Origin: Tigriopus japonicus
Lineage: Eukaryota; Arthropoda; Copepoda; Harpacticoida; Harpacticidae
DNA: 64,000 bases
NCBI GenBank assembly: GCA_010645155.1
Contig: JAAGOF010000234.1
Coordinates: 530,221-594,220, forward strand
Direction: 5' to 3'
Part shown: piece by piece, positions 36,858-49,915 of the stretch
How the letters are laid out: each line of letters opens with the position of its first letter
Position numbering within the stretch: the first letter of the stretch is position 1
The notes under the pieces: generated by a model
Database searches by the model: none
Told to the model about the DNA's origin: nothing
The model's input: the letters and a program-made list of their open reading frames with translations, nothing else
Translations under genes and position numbers: made by a program

Positions 36858-38759
36858 TTAATCGATTTTCACGGCCCCGTAGATTTTGCGGATGAAGAAA
36901 AACGCGGCGTAAAATCCGATCGTGCCCGTCAACAGCCAGAAGGTCACCACCATGATGATGGTATAAGTGAAATACAGCAACGTGGGCACGAACTCGTCAA
37001 TGTCCAGCTTGGTATAGAAATAGAAAATGCTGTAGGCGAACACGTACAGGGCGGATCCACCCGAGACAACGAAGCTCCGCCACCACCAATGATAGTTCTC
37101 CGAGCACAACTGGAAATACACCATGACAATGCTGATCTGCGAGCACGAGATCACCAGAATGATGAACACCAAGAACAGGAAACCGAACAGATAGTAGAAC
37201 TGATTCTCATAGATGGCCGAGAAGATGAAGAACAACTCGATAAAGCACGCCCCGAAGGGCAATACACCGGCCATAAGCGTGCACAAGACGGGATGCATGT
37301 ACCAGATCTGTTCGGGAACTTGTCGAGGGATTTGATTGGTTCGCACGGGCGTGTCATAAGGTTGCTTGCGATAGCCGAAGAAATAGCCCACGTACACCAA
37401 AGGCAACGAGATACAGAACCACATGAAGCCCATGGACAGCATCGTGGTGAACGGAATGGCACCCGAAGAGTGTTTGCCCCAGATGAAGAAGTTGATGAAC
37501 AAGCCCAGGGTGAAGATGATGCCCGGATACAGTGTAGCCGTGAGGAAAGCGGCTCGTTTCCACTCTTTGCCCTTCATGGTCTTGTATAATCGACCGGCAT
37601 AGTAACCGCCCACCAAGCCCATGAACTCGTACAAGAAAATCGAGGCCGTCAAAAGGGCCCCACGCGAGGCCGGCGAGAGCATGCCCAACATGGCGAAAAA
37701 GATGGTGACGAACATCATGCAAAAGATCTGAATACCCGATCCGATGATGGACGCAAACAGACGGTTATGGGTGGGCGGTCGGAAAACGTCGCCGTGCACG
37801 AGTTTCCAACCCGTTTCTTCGATACTTTCCTCCAGATCTTCGTCCGTGTTATACCGAGCAATATCCCGACGAAGAGTGCGGATGATGATCATGGTGATGA
37901 TACCCGAGAGAAAGAACACCACCACCACTGAATTGACGATCGAAAACCAATGGATCTGCACGTCGGCCATGTTCAAGTAGATATCCCAACGCGAAGCCCA
38001 CTTGATATCGGATTCTTGCCAATGGACCGAGTAAGTAAAGTACAATTTGGTACTGCTGTCCTTGTTCACACTCTGCGGTTGATGGCCATCTTTGATCCGA
38101 CAACTCTTCGAGTCCGATCCCGGGAACTCGTAACTGTCCACGGCCACCGAAGCGGTTTCCACGCGAAATCCCACCACGCGATAGAACACATTGGCCGGAT
38201 CATCCTCGTTCTTATGATAGGACAGGATGAACTTGAGGTGATTATTAATCAGTCGTTGATCCTGTAACTTGTAGCCCAAACGGAATCCGGGCTCATATTG
38301 CATCTCGAGCGTGTCGGGCATTTGAAATTGCGTGGCCACGGGCAAATTGTCAATGATTAAGTGAACGAAATACTCCTGATCGACCTTGGTCCATACGGCC
38401 GCACTCTCTTTGGCATCCCACGATTGGGGCGTGCCCGATTGGCCGCAAACCAGGGCGCATTCCACATCTTGAGCCATGTTTACGGCATAAGCCGTGTTCA
38501 CGATGCGATCGCCGCGCAAAATCTCGCCCAGATTCTCGGATTTGTACTCAATCTGACCGGAAGGTGGACGGCAAAAGGCCAACGAATAATACTCATACGG
38601 CAATTGGGTGTGGGTCGAGGTCATCTTGATGGCCCGAACCTCGATGGATTGGCCCAAATCGTAGTCCGTGGGCGCCACACCCGGCACGTAAAAGGCCCGA
38701 CTCACGCCCAAAAGCCCACTCAAGACCCACCACACGCGAGAAAATCCGGACAACGGCAT
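36858..38759 (-). CDS. TM9SF4: TM9SF4, nine-transmembrane endomembrane protein
   Basis: One uninterrupted exon of 633 residues (human about 642). The first ATG is at 38759; the frame extends upstream only through a TTG. It starts with a signal peptide ([18 protein letters not shown]...SRA) followed directly by the FYVPGVAP motif of mature TM9SF proteins. A lumenal domain of about 250 residues ([26 protein letters not shown]) precedes nine hydrophobic segments in the C-terminal half. The C-terminus [10 protein letters not shown] is the family's ER-export/Golgi-retention type tail. These proteins reside in Golgi and endosomes and affect trafficking of membrane proteins, cell adhesion and phagocytosis. 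The ENLGE...LRGDRIVNT block is closest to TM9SF4 among paralogs; that assignment is from memory of the family. Confidence 0.93.
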   Translation of the reverse strand: MPLSGFSRVWWVLSGLLGVSRAFYVPGVAPTDYDLGQSIEVRAIKMTSTHTQLPYEYYSLAFCRPPSGQIEYKSENLGEILRGDRIVNTAYAVNMAQDVECALVCGQSGTPQSWDAKESAAVWTKVDQEYFVHLIIDNLPVATQFQMPDTLEMQYEPGFRLGYKLQDQRLINNHLKFILSYHKNEDDPANVFYRVVGFRVETASVAVDSYEFPGSDSKSCRIKDGHQPQSVNKDSSTKLYFTYSVHWQESDIKWASRWDIYLNMADVQIHWFSIVNSVVVVFFLSGIITMIIIRTLRRDIARYNTDEDLEESIEETGWKLVHGDVFRPPTHNRLFASIIGSGIQIFCMMFVTIFFAMLGMLSPASRGALLTASIFLYEFMGLVGGYYAGRLYKTMKGKEWKRAAFLTATLYPGIIFTLGLFINFFIWGKHSSGAIPFTTMLSMGFMWFCISLPLVYVGYFFGYRKQPYDTPVRTNQIPRQVPEQIWYMHPVLCTLMAGVLPFGACFIELFFIFSAIYENQFYYLFGFLFLVFIILVISCSQISIVMVYFQLCSENYHWWWRSFVVSGGSALYVFAYSIFYFYTKLDIDEFVPTLLYFTYTIIMVVTFWLLTGTIGFYAAFFFIRKIYGAVKID

Positions 38760-40475
38760 TTTCTCGTACTTGAAATCAATAAGAACTGTAATCGGATCGG
38801 ACAAGGGGCGGTTATTGAGCGGTCATGCCTTGGGAATCCGGTCTGCTGAATGAAAACGGCGATTCTACGAGAGAGTGAGAGGAAAATCCGATGGATTGAG
38901 GTTCAAAACCCAGGAGCCATCATGTTGATGACGATGGCAAGCCAGCCATGACCAAAAAACCCACGAGTTTCCACGCACTCGTTCTCTCTTTGAAATCCTC
39001 GAACCAGGTGAAAAGTGAAACAACTCAGAAAAGGACGACGACGACGACGAAGGCCTTGATGGCTGCGAGGATGGCCTTGTTAGGGGATGAGGAGGATCCA
39101 AGGTTGAGGATGGCCCACTCAGCCGGTGGGTGGGTGGGTGTGCGTAGTTGTAGAGATTTCTCTTGTTTGGAGAGCAACTACAGACAGTACATAATAACTT
39201 AACGGAGAAAGAGAAGGGGAAAATGACCACGTGTCAAACGAAAAATCATAATCGTGAGCGAACGAAGCGTAGGGTTGTGAAGGAATTAGTCGTGATTAGA
39301 TTTTAAAGGGATATTGGGGGTGGATTGTGAGATTTAAGCGTTTCCGAGGCGGGTTTGCCATGCCGGGGATGGAACGGTGACGTTTATCTCATAGTAGACC
39401 TCTTTCCGGAAGAGTGGGACTCATGCTGACTTGGATGAGTTGAACTAGTAGACTCTCCTAACCTCGCTGATAGTTTCACTAGAGAGTCTCTAGGTTTCAC
39501 TTGTCAGAGTTCAAGATTTTGTAGTGATGGTAGATGTGTCTTTCATTGTTAGTTGAAATCTGCTGTAGATTATAGACGCTTTCAAATGGTCTTTTGACAA
39601 AGTTGACCCTGCACAACTTTGATGTTAATGAAAGATTTCAACTGTCCTGTCTATAGCAGAGGACTCAACTCAATCACTTTTCAATCACTAAAATTAAAGG
39701 AACTAAATCTTCTCTTGTGTGCACAAGCGCAATTAAAATCTTCTGATAACATCAAAGTCATGCAGGGTCAACTTTGTCAAAGGACCATTGAAAGTATCCA
39801 TAACAATGCAACCTGGAATGCTGGCTTCACTTCTTCCCTAAGTGGTACTGTAAGTGCAAAATATGTATGATTTGTCTATTGCTTTTTTCTTGGGCACTGT
39901 CAATTGAACCAAAGATTTGTTATCATTACTCCATTATTCATGAATTGAAGTCAGAGTTTTTTAATTTGCCAGACAATGGAGCTTTGTGAATTATCCTTGA
40001 GTTTGGCTTTTGCTGGTAAAAATCTTAGAATAGACCAAGAAGTTTTACAACTTCACACAGAACATGCCCAAGAAAGCCCATTAGTCTTGGTCAGGAATAT
40101 GTAGGAGCTGATCCTCTGAGAGCTTTTAAAGCAAAGTTAAATAATTATTTTTAATACTATTCCTGATCAACTCACTATTCAAGGGTTGTACAACAGCAAC
40201 TCATTTGTGGACCAATTATTGCATAAATATTAATTGTTTGAATTATTTGTATTTGCAATTTTTTACACAGAATCACGTTCCTTGTAGGAGTAGCAAAAAA
40301 ACTTCGACAAAAAGACAAAGAATTAGGATCATACATCAGGTTTAGGGTAAGAGTGCCTTTTGATGAAACTTGAGCAAACTTCTGATAAATTTTTAATCAT
40401 GAAATTATATTGAAAAATAACAGTATTTTGTTCTTTTCAAAATAATTAAGGTTAATGGAAATACATTGCTTAAAC
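38760..40475. other. Spacer upstream of TM9SF4
   Basis: It contains the TM9SF4 promoter and 5' UTR next to 38760, a GA-rich and (GAC)n-like stretch near 39027-39050, and an inverted repeat at 39579-39794. No gene supported. Confidence 0.45.
39579..39794. repeat. Hairpin: ~48-bp inverted arms around a 119-bp loop
   Basis: Arm 39579-39627 (with TTTGACAAAGTTGACCCTGC) is repeated in reverse complement at 39747-39794, with a few mismatches. Similarity fades outward beyond the arms. This may be the remnant of a foldback transposon. Confidence 0.75.
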
Positions 40476-40725
40476 CAGGGGTCGGCAACCACTTTTGGGT
40501 CAAGGCCCACCAAATTTAACTTTGTGTAGTTAGGGGCCCACCAAACAGATGCTGGAACATTCATGGGCCCACAATTCAATGATCAAAGAGCTCTGGGCCC
40601 ACAAGTATGTACTATGATTGGCACTCAGGCTCATTATTGTGGACTGTCCCCCATGGCGCCTGGGCCCACCAAAGACCACCCTTGGGCCCACATGTGGGCT
40701 GCGGCCCACGGGTTGCCTGCCCCTG
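40476..40725. mobile_element. Short hAT-like MITE, TSD GCTTAAAC
   Basis: It starts CAGGGGTCGGCAACC and ends, reverse-complemented, CAGGGGCAGGCAACC. Perfect 8-bp duplications GCTTAAAC flank it (40468-40475 and 40726-40733). The 250-bp body is GGGCCCAC-rich and non-coding. This terminal sequence type is typical of hAT elements in many animals. Confidence 0.92.
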
Positions 40726-40733
40726 GCTTAAAC

Positions 40734-41406
40734 GGTTGAACAATAGCAAACAAAAAAGCTGAAGCTACTAATGTATTTTCCTAAGAATAAAAAAGTATTT
40801 TTATGCGCTTCTCTGACACTTCACTTGCTCCCCAGAAGAGCAACCTCCTAATATCTTTTGATTCCACTCATTTTATTTTTCTCTGACAATTTCTTCCAGT
40901 CCAAGTGTTTTGTCGTCCTTTCGACCAGAAAGCCGTAGCCAGAGTGTGGCCCAGTAGAGAATTGGGTTGTCACAATCAAAATGCAATCATGATTCCATGA
41001 AAGGTTGCATGTGTGACAAAACACTTGTCAAATTTAGATTTTATAATTTTGGGATTATTTTTGCTGTACCACTACCATCATCATGATCATCTTTCTTTAA
41101 AAAGGCATTCTGACAATGCATGAGGGCAACAAGCCAATTTATAACAGTAATATTTTTTACAGCTTCACCGAAAAAGAAAGCCCGGTGTTGGGTATTTTAA
41201 CCGTGTCATAACACAAAACGATTGACATCGATTGCACCTCGCATTCTTTTTTCTTAAAATGCAAGAATATTGGGCTTCACACACAAATTTAAACCTTGTT
41301 TTTGCGGCTTATGATCCACATGTGTGCTTCATTTTCGCGCAAAGGAATTGCATTTTTACAAATCAGCTAAACATAAAAGTTCAATTATTCCTGACCAAGT
41401 TGACGT
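40734..41406. other. Intergenic spacer
   Basis: AT-rich sequence with no supported gene or repeat. Confidence 0.45.
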
Positions 41407-41414
41407 GTTTTTAT

Positions 41415-42129
41415 TAGTGATGGGAGGCAAACAGGAGCTTGGGCAAGCGGTCCGGTACAGTACCTTGGACTTGCCGAAACTTGGGTCTACTTGGGTGCCT
41501 GTACAAGTATTTTTCCCACCTTACAGGTTTGCCAAATTTGCTAGGAATGAAGACTAAACCTTCGGCATCAGAATTTCAATTAACCAGAAAGTTTCAGCAA
41601 AATAGGGCCCATGCCCTTGTTAGGATGGATTTTTAGATGAAAATACACAATTCAACGCTTATGTATCGAGAAATGCAAAAAATTTTGAGAATATTTAAAA
41701 AAAAAAGAGTTGGCATCTTATATTTTTTTCTAGCAACTCTGAGTGACCGAGCTTGTTCCCAAGTGTGACTGTTAAATCTCATTCTTGATTGGCCCGAAAA
41801 GTGTATTCATGTGTGGCTTAGAACGGAAACTAAAGAAAAAACATGGTTTTGCAAATGCTATCCAAATCAAAATATTTTTTGTTTCACTTCCACTGTTTAT
41901 TGCTAAATTATTAAGGTCAAAAGATCATCGAAAATGCAACTTGACATTCATTTCTTCTAAGTCACACTGCAAGCATCTTAACTCTTCAAAGAGCAACTGC
42001 CGGCAACTGCATCTTCCAATGTTCCTTGAGCTTGCCAAGTGTATTGGTGTATTGCCCAAGTAATGCTTGTCAACAACTTGTGCTTGGGGTGTCTGTGATG
42101 ACTCATTACTTGCCCAAGTCACATCACTA
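41415..42129. mobile_element. hAT-like non-autonomous element, family A, copy 2 (TSD GTTTTTAT)
   Basis: A near-identical 715-bp copy of the element at 10112-10829, in the same orientation and with the same TAGTGATG ends. It is flanked by its own perfect duplication GTTTTTAT (41407-41414 and 42130-42137). Differences are scattered substitutions and small A-run length changes. The 92-codon frame is kept at 41785-42063. Confidence 0.92.
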
Positions 42130-42511
42130 GTTTTTATCAGTGACAATCTGGCACATTCAGGCTCGCCATTTAAGGCTTATCATCACCAAATACTTGATAT
42201 AATCTCCCTAACAAAAATCCTTCAAGTTTCGCAAATCGCCCATTTTTATAAACTCCTCGCATGCTTATCATTATTTCTTCATGCTGATGGGATTTGACTA
42301 TTGTCATCAACATTTTCTGTCCGGTTTCTATTTTGTTTGACCTTTATGATATACTTGAAATTGGCAACCCTGTCCGTTTCATGGATTGTTGTTTTAGAGC
42401 TCACTCACTCAAGATAACATTAAAGACTTTAATTCATTCAGTCTTTAGATAACATGAGTCATTGATATAAAAAGGCCTATCATGTACCAATAAAAGCTCC
42501 CTAGAGGCCTG

Positions 42512-45326
42512 ATGTCCATCATGATTGGCAATATCTTACGCGTGATGCTCAAACCCCAGGTCTATTGGCATCATCCCATTTCAGGACCGCGCGAGGTAAA
42601 AAAAATAGAGTATTTTTGCACGTCAATCAATCTTGATCGTTGGCTATTACTGTTTCAGGGTTTGGCTTATAAACCGAATGCCGCCGAACATTGGGGCCAA
42701 TCTATCCTGACTTGGGTAAGAAACTTGAAGAAAAATGGGGAAAATCGATAGGTTTGGAGTACTTGCCTGAGGAAGATGACGATTTTTTGAAAAAAGGTTC
42801 CTTGATGTCATGTTCAGAAGAATTGGAAAGGTTTTATAAAGTCATAGTTTAAGATAATCCGTGTCATCGCTCAATCATTTTCAGCTTCTTTGATCACCCG
42901 ACATTTGAGCGTATGGATTCAATTGGGTAGATTTTATAATAACCCTCCTCGATTTAAGTAACAGCACAGGTTAAGTTACGTTTTCAGCACCTCTCATCTT
43001 GCTCATCACATCTTTATTCAGAAGGTTTTTTAAGACTGTAGATAAGTAACTGTAAGGGGAGGCCAAACGGGTCAGTATTTCATTTGAATACACAAAAATC
43101 TGTGTTACAATTGGGTAACACCGGGTCTTAGAGAGTTAAAAAGACCTAGTTGTGCGCCTCTTCTTAAGGATTAATCATGAGATTTGAACAAGTTTTGAAG
43201 TTGGGCGACTTTTGTTTTAGATTCGTTTCGGTATCGAGTTCAGCGTGTATGCGAGTCCGTTGTATTTGCCTTTCTTTTACCAAAGAATCGCCGGATGGCG
43301 CCATCATCCCCGGGCTTTATTCGATTTGGGATTGACCCTATCGACGCTCTATGTGTTGGCTTTATGTCTCCGGGCCTATGGGCGGGCTGGAAACGCCCAC
43401 TACCTCGAATTCGTCCAAGCTTTCATGCGAGCGAGTCAAAACTTTGATGCTCAAGCCAAAACGGCATTGCGCAGATTCGACTTTGATTTCCGAGCTTGGC
43501 CCGTGGAATTTGATGCGGCAACCTTAACGTAAGCGCAATTTCGGGATCCTTTTCCATGGATGATTTGGAAGTTCACATTGATTTAGCTCGTCAATATAAT
43601 CACTGACCATATTGAAGAAGGAGACCTTTTGTTCTCTTATCATTTACTCAGAGGTCATCAAAAAATGAAACAAAATCCATGGTCTAAACTAGACAATCTA
43701 ATTTAATTTCCCTTTTTTTTCATTAAAACAGAGCTAGTAAGTCCATTGATCCTCCGACGTCTTCTGGAGCTTTCAACTCGTTGGCCTATTTGCCACATAA
43801 AGTGTCGGCCTGGTTTTTGATCAACACCCTAGGTCTGAAACTCATCTACCCGGGATCCACCCGTTGGTTCCTCCAACCAATGGTGGGACCATCCTTGACC
43901 CAACAACGAGGGGTTCTCGTGGGTAAACAAGGCGGAGAACGCTTTAAATTGCGAACCAGGGATGGCAATCAAATCGATTCCATGTTCTTTGATCGACGAC
44001 CGTAAGATTTACATGGGTTTCATTTGATGATTTTCCCTCATTTTGAGACTGATTAATTTCAATTCTAAACAGGATTGAAGGCAATGGCCAGTTCTTGGTG
44101 ATTGTGTGCGAAGGCAATGCGGGTTTCTACGAGATTGGCATGAGTAGCACGGCTTTGGACGCCAGTTACTCGGTTTTGGGTTGGAATCATCCCGGATTTT
44201 GGGGCAGTACGGGCTCGCCTTTGCCCAATCAAACTTTAAATGCGGCGGATTCGGTGTTTCAGTTCGCCGTGAATCGCCTCGGATTTCCCGTGGAGAATAT
44301 TATCGTCTTTGGGTGGAGTATCGGAGGGTTTCCGGCCAGTTGGTTAGCCCAAACGTATCCGCAAATCAAGGCTGTGGTAAGTTCGATTGGACAAGGATGA
44401 GGCAATGCCATGACTTCCATGAGCGAATCTGTTTGTGAAAATGTAGATGTTGGACGCCACGTTTGATCATGTCACGCCTCTGGCCGTGCCCAAGATGCCG
44501 GCCATGGCCGAAAATGTGGTTCGAGTGGCCATCGACCAGTTTGTCAATTTGGATGTAGCTCAACAAGCCGAGCGTTTTCACGGTCCCATAAAGCTCATAC
44601 GACGATCTCGCGACGAAATGATTGCCACAGAGTAAAGATACGAGATGGACTGACTCTTAACATGGAATTATGTTTTAAGTGCCAATTTTTCTTTTAGTGA
44701 CACGCAACCCAATAAGACCAACAGGATTAATTTCCTCTTGCTCAGGATATTAAAAAGTAGATATCCAGCGTTATTCGAGTCGGAAGAGTCCGAACAAGTT
44801 CTGATGCAATACCTCGGGGTCGAACATGCGGCTCAAGGTAACGAAAAAATGATGTTTGAGTCTATTTGGTGGGTCTAAATCTCTTGATCGACCTATCTGA
44901 GTATGGCAGTTCTAGAACATTCTTCTTTTGTTTGGATAGTTTGGTTGGATAGAAAATGAAATGTAATTGAAATAATAATAGATTTTGTGAAATAGCACTC
45001 CAACAAATTTTTAGATGCTAAATAAATGGTTTTTAAACGTGGTCTTATATATTTAGATACACGACCGGCATTAGCTTCCATTGACGAATCGCAATTGCGA
45101 GTAAGCGCATTCCCTTCTCAGCTTGGCCACGACCTTCCACAGTCAGAGAAGAATAAGATAATCCTAGTCTTGGTAAGAAAAACAATTGATACTCATTCAT
45201 TTTTATTGGAGAAATGATAGTTTCCTCTGTTTCTAGGCCTTCAAATATTTGAGTGATGTCAATACTACCCATTGCATCCCTCTCACCATAGAGCAGTTCA
45301 ATCTTCCATGGAATCCTTTGATTTGA
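42512..45326 (+). CDS. Abhd16a: ABHD16A-like phosphatidylserine lipase
   Basis: Nine exons: 42512-42595, 42659-42715, 43221-43528, 43732-44001, 44073-44376, 44447-44631, 44698-44837, 45057-45172 and 45237-45326. They splice in phase to 517 residues (human about 558). Two hydrophobic segments near the N-terminus (residues 50-105) would anchor it in the ER membrane. Diagnostic stretches are RFDFDFRAWPVEF, CEGNAGFYEIG, LGWNHPGFWGSTG, the nucleophile elbow GWSIGG, LDATFDHVTPLA, the likely acid region LIRRSRDE, and the likely catalytic histidine in NTTHCIPL near the end. ABHD16A hydrolyses phosphatidylserine to lysophosphatidylserine. All triad candidates are present, so the enzyme is probably active. 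Intron 2 (505 bp) is the longest; most others are 63-71 bp. Confidence 0.93.
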
Positions 45327-45510
45327 TTGTCAATCTTCTTATTACGTCAGGCTCGACAAGAGAGTACAACAATTATTAAGAATGGATGTCATTGTTTCCT
45401 GAAGAAGGGGAAGAAGTGTAATAATATTCAAGTAAAACATACTTTTGGAATCGAAGGCCAACGGACGACTTTGTATAATTTGTTTCATGGTGAACATTTC
45501 TTGGTAAAAT

Positions 45511-48500
45511 TTAGAACTCGATGACATTTCTGTGATGTTCTAATGAGACTCGTCCTTTGAGGACGTTCTGCTGAAGTCGTTTTTTGTAAAGATCCCTCAT
45601 GATTCGGTGGCCTCGGAACGAATTCCGCTTCTTCCTCTGAAGGACCTTCTCACGAACCTCGGGCAATTGTTTGTACTTTTGTCGTGTGGCCTTGATCATC
45701 TCTCGGTAATTAAAGATCCGACGCACTCGCAAAGGCTCGAAACACGGATGAGCGAATCGTCTTTCATTCACGGGCAAGTCTTCAAGGTCTTGGAACCACT
45801 TCCGCTTCTGCTCCTCATAAATTAACCGTTGCTCACGCATTTTCTGCAGCAAATCCCTTCGTTTCTCGGCTTTTTGCAGAAACTCGGGTCGTTTCACGGA
45901 GAGAGCATCTTGTAGGGTCAGAAGACGCAGTTCATCGCGTTCATTGGTCTGCTTTTCTTTATTAAGCCCTTGGTGAAGAGGTCTTTCCTTCTTGGTACCA
46001 TTAATCACGATGGCCTCGGAATTGAGCCCAGCCATATAATTGGCCAAAATGCTGCGATTCTCTTTGTTCACGGGATCTTCGTCGAATCCATCGCGAAGCA
46101 CTTTGCGACCCACTTTTATGGGGCTACCTTGATTCATGGGTAGATAATACGCTAAGGGCTCCTTAGGTACAACGGGTTCGGGGTGCGCAGAGGATGCTTT
46201 GGTGGGGGTTTGAACACCTTTGGACACCTTTTGTGGGGGTACGGGTCTATTTTCTCGGGGCAGAGTGGGATAGGTTTGGCCAAAGTCAGTCTTCTCGGGT
46301 TTCTTGGTCACATTTCCTCGTCCAGATTGTAACAGTTTCTCATTCCGTTGACCTGACGTTCGAACCTCGACACTTTTAGCTTCAGTCAAAACGGGTTTGG
46401 CCTTGGCTTGACTGGTTTTAGTAGGTTTTACGTAAGTGTTGGTCTTAGAAGATCGAAGGGACTTTTTATTTTGAGATGGAGTCTTCTCGGGCGCTTGAGA
46501 ACAATGAGCCGAATGGGGTCGTTTGTTCTCTTTTGAAGACACGCACGTTGACACCGTACTTGACATGAGGCTGGTCTGGTCACTACTGGCCAGACTGGTG
46601 TCTTCCAGGTCCGTGATTTGGATCAACTCGTTCATGGCAGGGTTGCCGAGCACCATGTCTTTGAGGGTGGCGTGTTCGAGGCGCTCCATTTTCTTGATCT
46701 CTTTCCGGAGCTTCCTCATTTGATCGATCTTTTGTCGTTGAGCCAGGGCTACTTCAAGGTTATCGACCCCTTGATTGATAACTTTATCCGGTTTCATCTT
46801 CAAATTGGTTGCTTCGCTACGAGATGAGGCGTCCTCTGAGGAGGCTGCTGATTCGGCCATCGAGGCCATCTGTGAGGTTCGAGTTTCAATTTGGCGAGTT
46901 GGAGGCTCACTGGGCAAGATTTCACTGGCTTCATCGGAAGAAAGAGTGGCAGGAGGTGGGGAAATGGCTTTTGGGTTGGGAATGGGTGATGCAGGAATGC
47001 TTAGTGAAGATGAATCCGTTTGGAGTCGAGCCTCTTGGTTGGACATGATCTTAAGCAATTGATCCAAGATCTCTTGTTTCTTGCGGGAATCTTGGGGCGT
47101 GGCTGAAGGCGTGGAAACAAAGTCAATGTATTTCTTGACTCTCCGATAGAACCGCTGAGTTTTGCGCATATGGGCATCCAAAAGCTCCTTGGACTTGAAC
47201 TCGAGCTCTTCGGCAATAGCCTGCAAATCCGAATCGATCAACGGAACATTCAACCCTCGGACAACCATGCCAGGATCCAGATGAACTGGATTATTCTGCA
47301 ACATAACAGGTGGCTTAATGCTAATCCTTCCATCAAAATCAGCTAACAGTTGGTTCATTACCCTTGGACGACGTTGGCGGTGTCCGTCATCTCGTTCATC
47401 AAGATCCTCTTCGGGTCCAGCACTGGAAAAACTGCTTTCCGTGCGTGATAGCGTGTTCACTCCCGAGATATTCAGATCGTCCGGCCGTTGCGCGTCTGCT
47501 CGGATGCTTGCTACGGTTCCAGGACGATCGTGGACCAAATGCCCAGGCAAGTACTCGTAGCTAGACGAGTTCTCTTGAAGCGGGAAAGATTCTCCGGGGA
47601 AATACTCGAAGCTCTTGGCGCGATCAATTTGGGCCGATTCCATTGTACTGGAGGCAGTTTGAGTGCCAATCACTCGCCGAGATCTAGACGAGCCCCGACG
47701 TCGATGGGGATGGAGCCGATGATGATGGTGATCAGAGTCAAAATGCGCGTGATGTCGTTCGTCATCCGAAGTTGTAGCCACGGAGCTCGTCCGAGAGGAT
47801 TGTTGTCGATCGAGTGAACGCCGCAAACGATGAGTTCGTGGAGATCTCCTTTGGTCATGAGGTCGTTCAGACCAAGCTTGCCGATGGAATTCCGCATCAC
47901 GAGCACGATCAGTTCGAAATTCTTCTTGAGCGTTGGCACGTCGAATGGCTTCCACTTCTTCCTCGGTATCCATGGAGGGTGTGTCGGAATAGAGGTTGTC
48001 TTGCGTGGTCCATTTGCCTTTGGAGGCTTCCAATCTTTGTTTAGGTCCCAAATTAATCACGGTCTCGAACGAACGGCTGGCAGATTGGCGGCTGTGTAAA
48101 CTGGTTTGGCTTTGTTGAATTGATGGGTGCCTTGACGAGGATTTAGAAGAAGGACCTGGTTGAGGACCCCTCGGGACTTGCGTTTGTTGGTTGTTGGCAA
48201 TGGCAAGAAGCCATCCTGCGTCGCTATTTGAAGCCATGTGTCTTTGAGATCTCAATTCTTGGCGTTCGTCCGAAGGTTTGAACAAGGCTTGTTGAATATG
48301 CAACGGTAATGATTGCGGATCAGTATTAATGGGTTGAAGGAAGTCCCGAGATTGGACCTCAGCCTCGCCTCTTTGCGATCTTGGAACTACTGTGCTCGAG
48401 CTGCTACACGACGAAGGTCCGGATGATCCCAAAATTTTTCGAGCCAATCGACTCTGAGACACATCCGAATTGGAGCGATGCGATCGACCCAGGTGAGCGC

Positions 48501-49915
48501 CTGATGATGATTCCAACGCACTCAGGTCATTCAACGATGACGATTTCATGGGCGAAGTGCGAGGTAAGCTCCTGGGAAGCGATGATTGATCCCGATTGGG
48601 CGAAGATCGCGCCGAAGATCGATCGCTTCGTTTCGAGTGCGATTCTCGAGACGTGGATCTTCTTCGTGTCGCCAAACGCCGAAGTTCACGTTGGCGAATC
48701 AAACTATCGGCAAATTTGTGCAATCTCACTTGTCGCAATTCCTCTTCAACCGCCGCCGCCGATTGTTGTCGACTGTTTCTGGCGGCTCTTTTGGCCGCAG
48801 CGGCTGCCGCCGCACTTTTAGCCTTGGACGGCCGACCTTCAGGCTCTGTTCGTAGAAAATCTGAATAGTTACCTATAGCTAATCGCTCCAATTCACTCAA
48901 CGAATGAGCGGCATTGGGTTGACCCGGGATGTTCTCCAATCCTTCCACGCCCATATCGAACACGGGGTCCCATTCGAGGTTCCGACGAGCGGTATTTTGT
49001 CCCGAGGCCGTGGAACTGGTGATGGACACCACTGAAGCCACTGAGGGTGAAAAAGCTCGCTCACTCGCACTCAATGTGCCTCCATAAGGTGTGACAGGAG
49101 CGCTCTCGTTCTCCGTATGGAATCCAGCTTCACTCGAGGTCAAGTTATAGCTATCCGGATCTTGCAAGAACTCGTCCCGATCCACGGGTAACCGCCCTAA
49201 ACGCCTCGGCGACGATTCGGCCGTGGAATTACGCGTCGAAACCGACCCGCCAATACCTATTTGATCCGATCGGAGTTCTCGATCCAACGTTTGTTTCAAG
49301 CTATCCAATCGATCTTGAAGCAATACATTTGACGGACCAGCCACGCTTCTTCCTCCCGTGGAAATGGGCGGAAATCGACTTCGAGGCGGTCCATCATCGG
49401 ATTGTCCCACCGTAGTGGGTCGTTGATCGCTCCGCCCAGCCATAAAAAACGGATCCCGAATCTCACGGGGCGTGGTCGAGGCTCTCTGAACCCGCTGGTT
49501 AGCAGCCTCTATTTCCGGTTGAGCCTGAGTGAACATGTAGGCCTCAGATCCGCCTGGACTGAATAGAATCCCGCCTCCACCGGAAGCAACGTGATCTTGG
49601 ATGGGCGGAGCATCGATTTTGAGTTTTAAACGGGCTCCACCTCGGTCCTTGGCTCGAACGGAGGCGTTTTGGGGCGGTTCACGCTCTCGGTCTTCCTCCG
49701 TTTCATTGTTCGTGTCGATTTGAAGCTCTTGAAAGCGAGATTCGAAGGCTGAAATGATTCCAACGAGATCATGCTTGGGGCTTTCGAGATGACTTTAGAT
49801 GTCAATGAGTGTTAAAAGCGCATAAGATATGATGTTTACCGGGTTGTGAGTCGTCAGCAGAGTCTTCGGACATTAAGGGTCCCTCCTCTAAACGGCTGCA
49901 AGGGTCCGGGTCCAT
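45511..49915 (-). CDS. Large disordered protein with a C-terminal ALMS motif
   Basis: A single open frame runs from 49794 to a stop at 45511, about 1427 codons, of which 1341 follow the first in-frame ATG (49536). The coding-like stretch upstream of that ATG (RLKLKIDAPPIQDHV) means the real start lies in an earlier exon. A candidate exon at 49915-49840 begins MDPDPCSRLEEG and has a good donor, but its phase does not match the only acceptor I see, so the 5' end is unresolved. The last ~130 residues match the ALMS motif shared by ALMS1, CEP295 and C10orf90: SVKRPEFLQKAEKRRDLL, REMIKATRQKYKQLPEVREK and RDLYKKRLQQNVLKGRVS. This motif targets centrioles or basal bodies. The remainder is Ser/Arg/Gln-rich and disordered, with short coiled coils. 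Which paralog it represents is unclear. Confidence 0.82.

Noticed and set aside
36819..37589. 256-codon plus-strand frame opposite TM9SF4
   Set aside because: It is an antisense shadow of a clear membrane protein, with His/Glu/Gln-rich composition and no domain.
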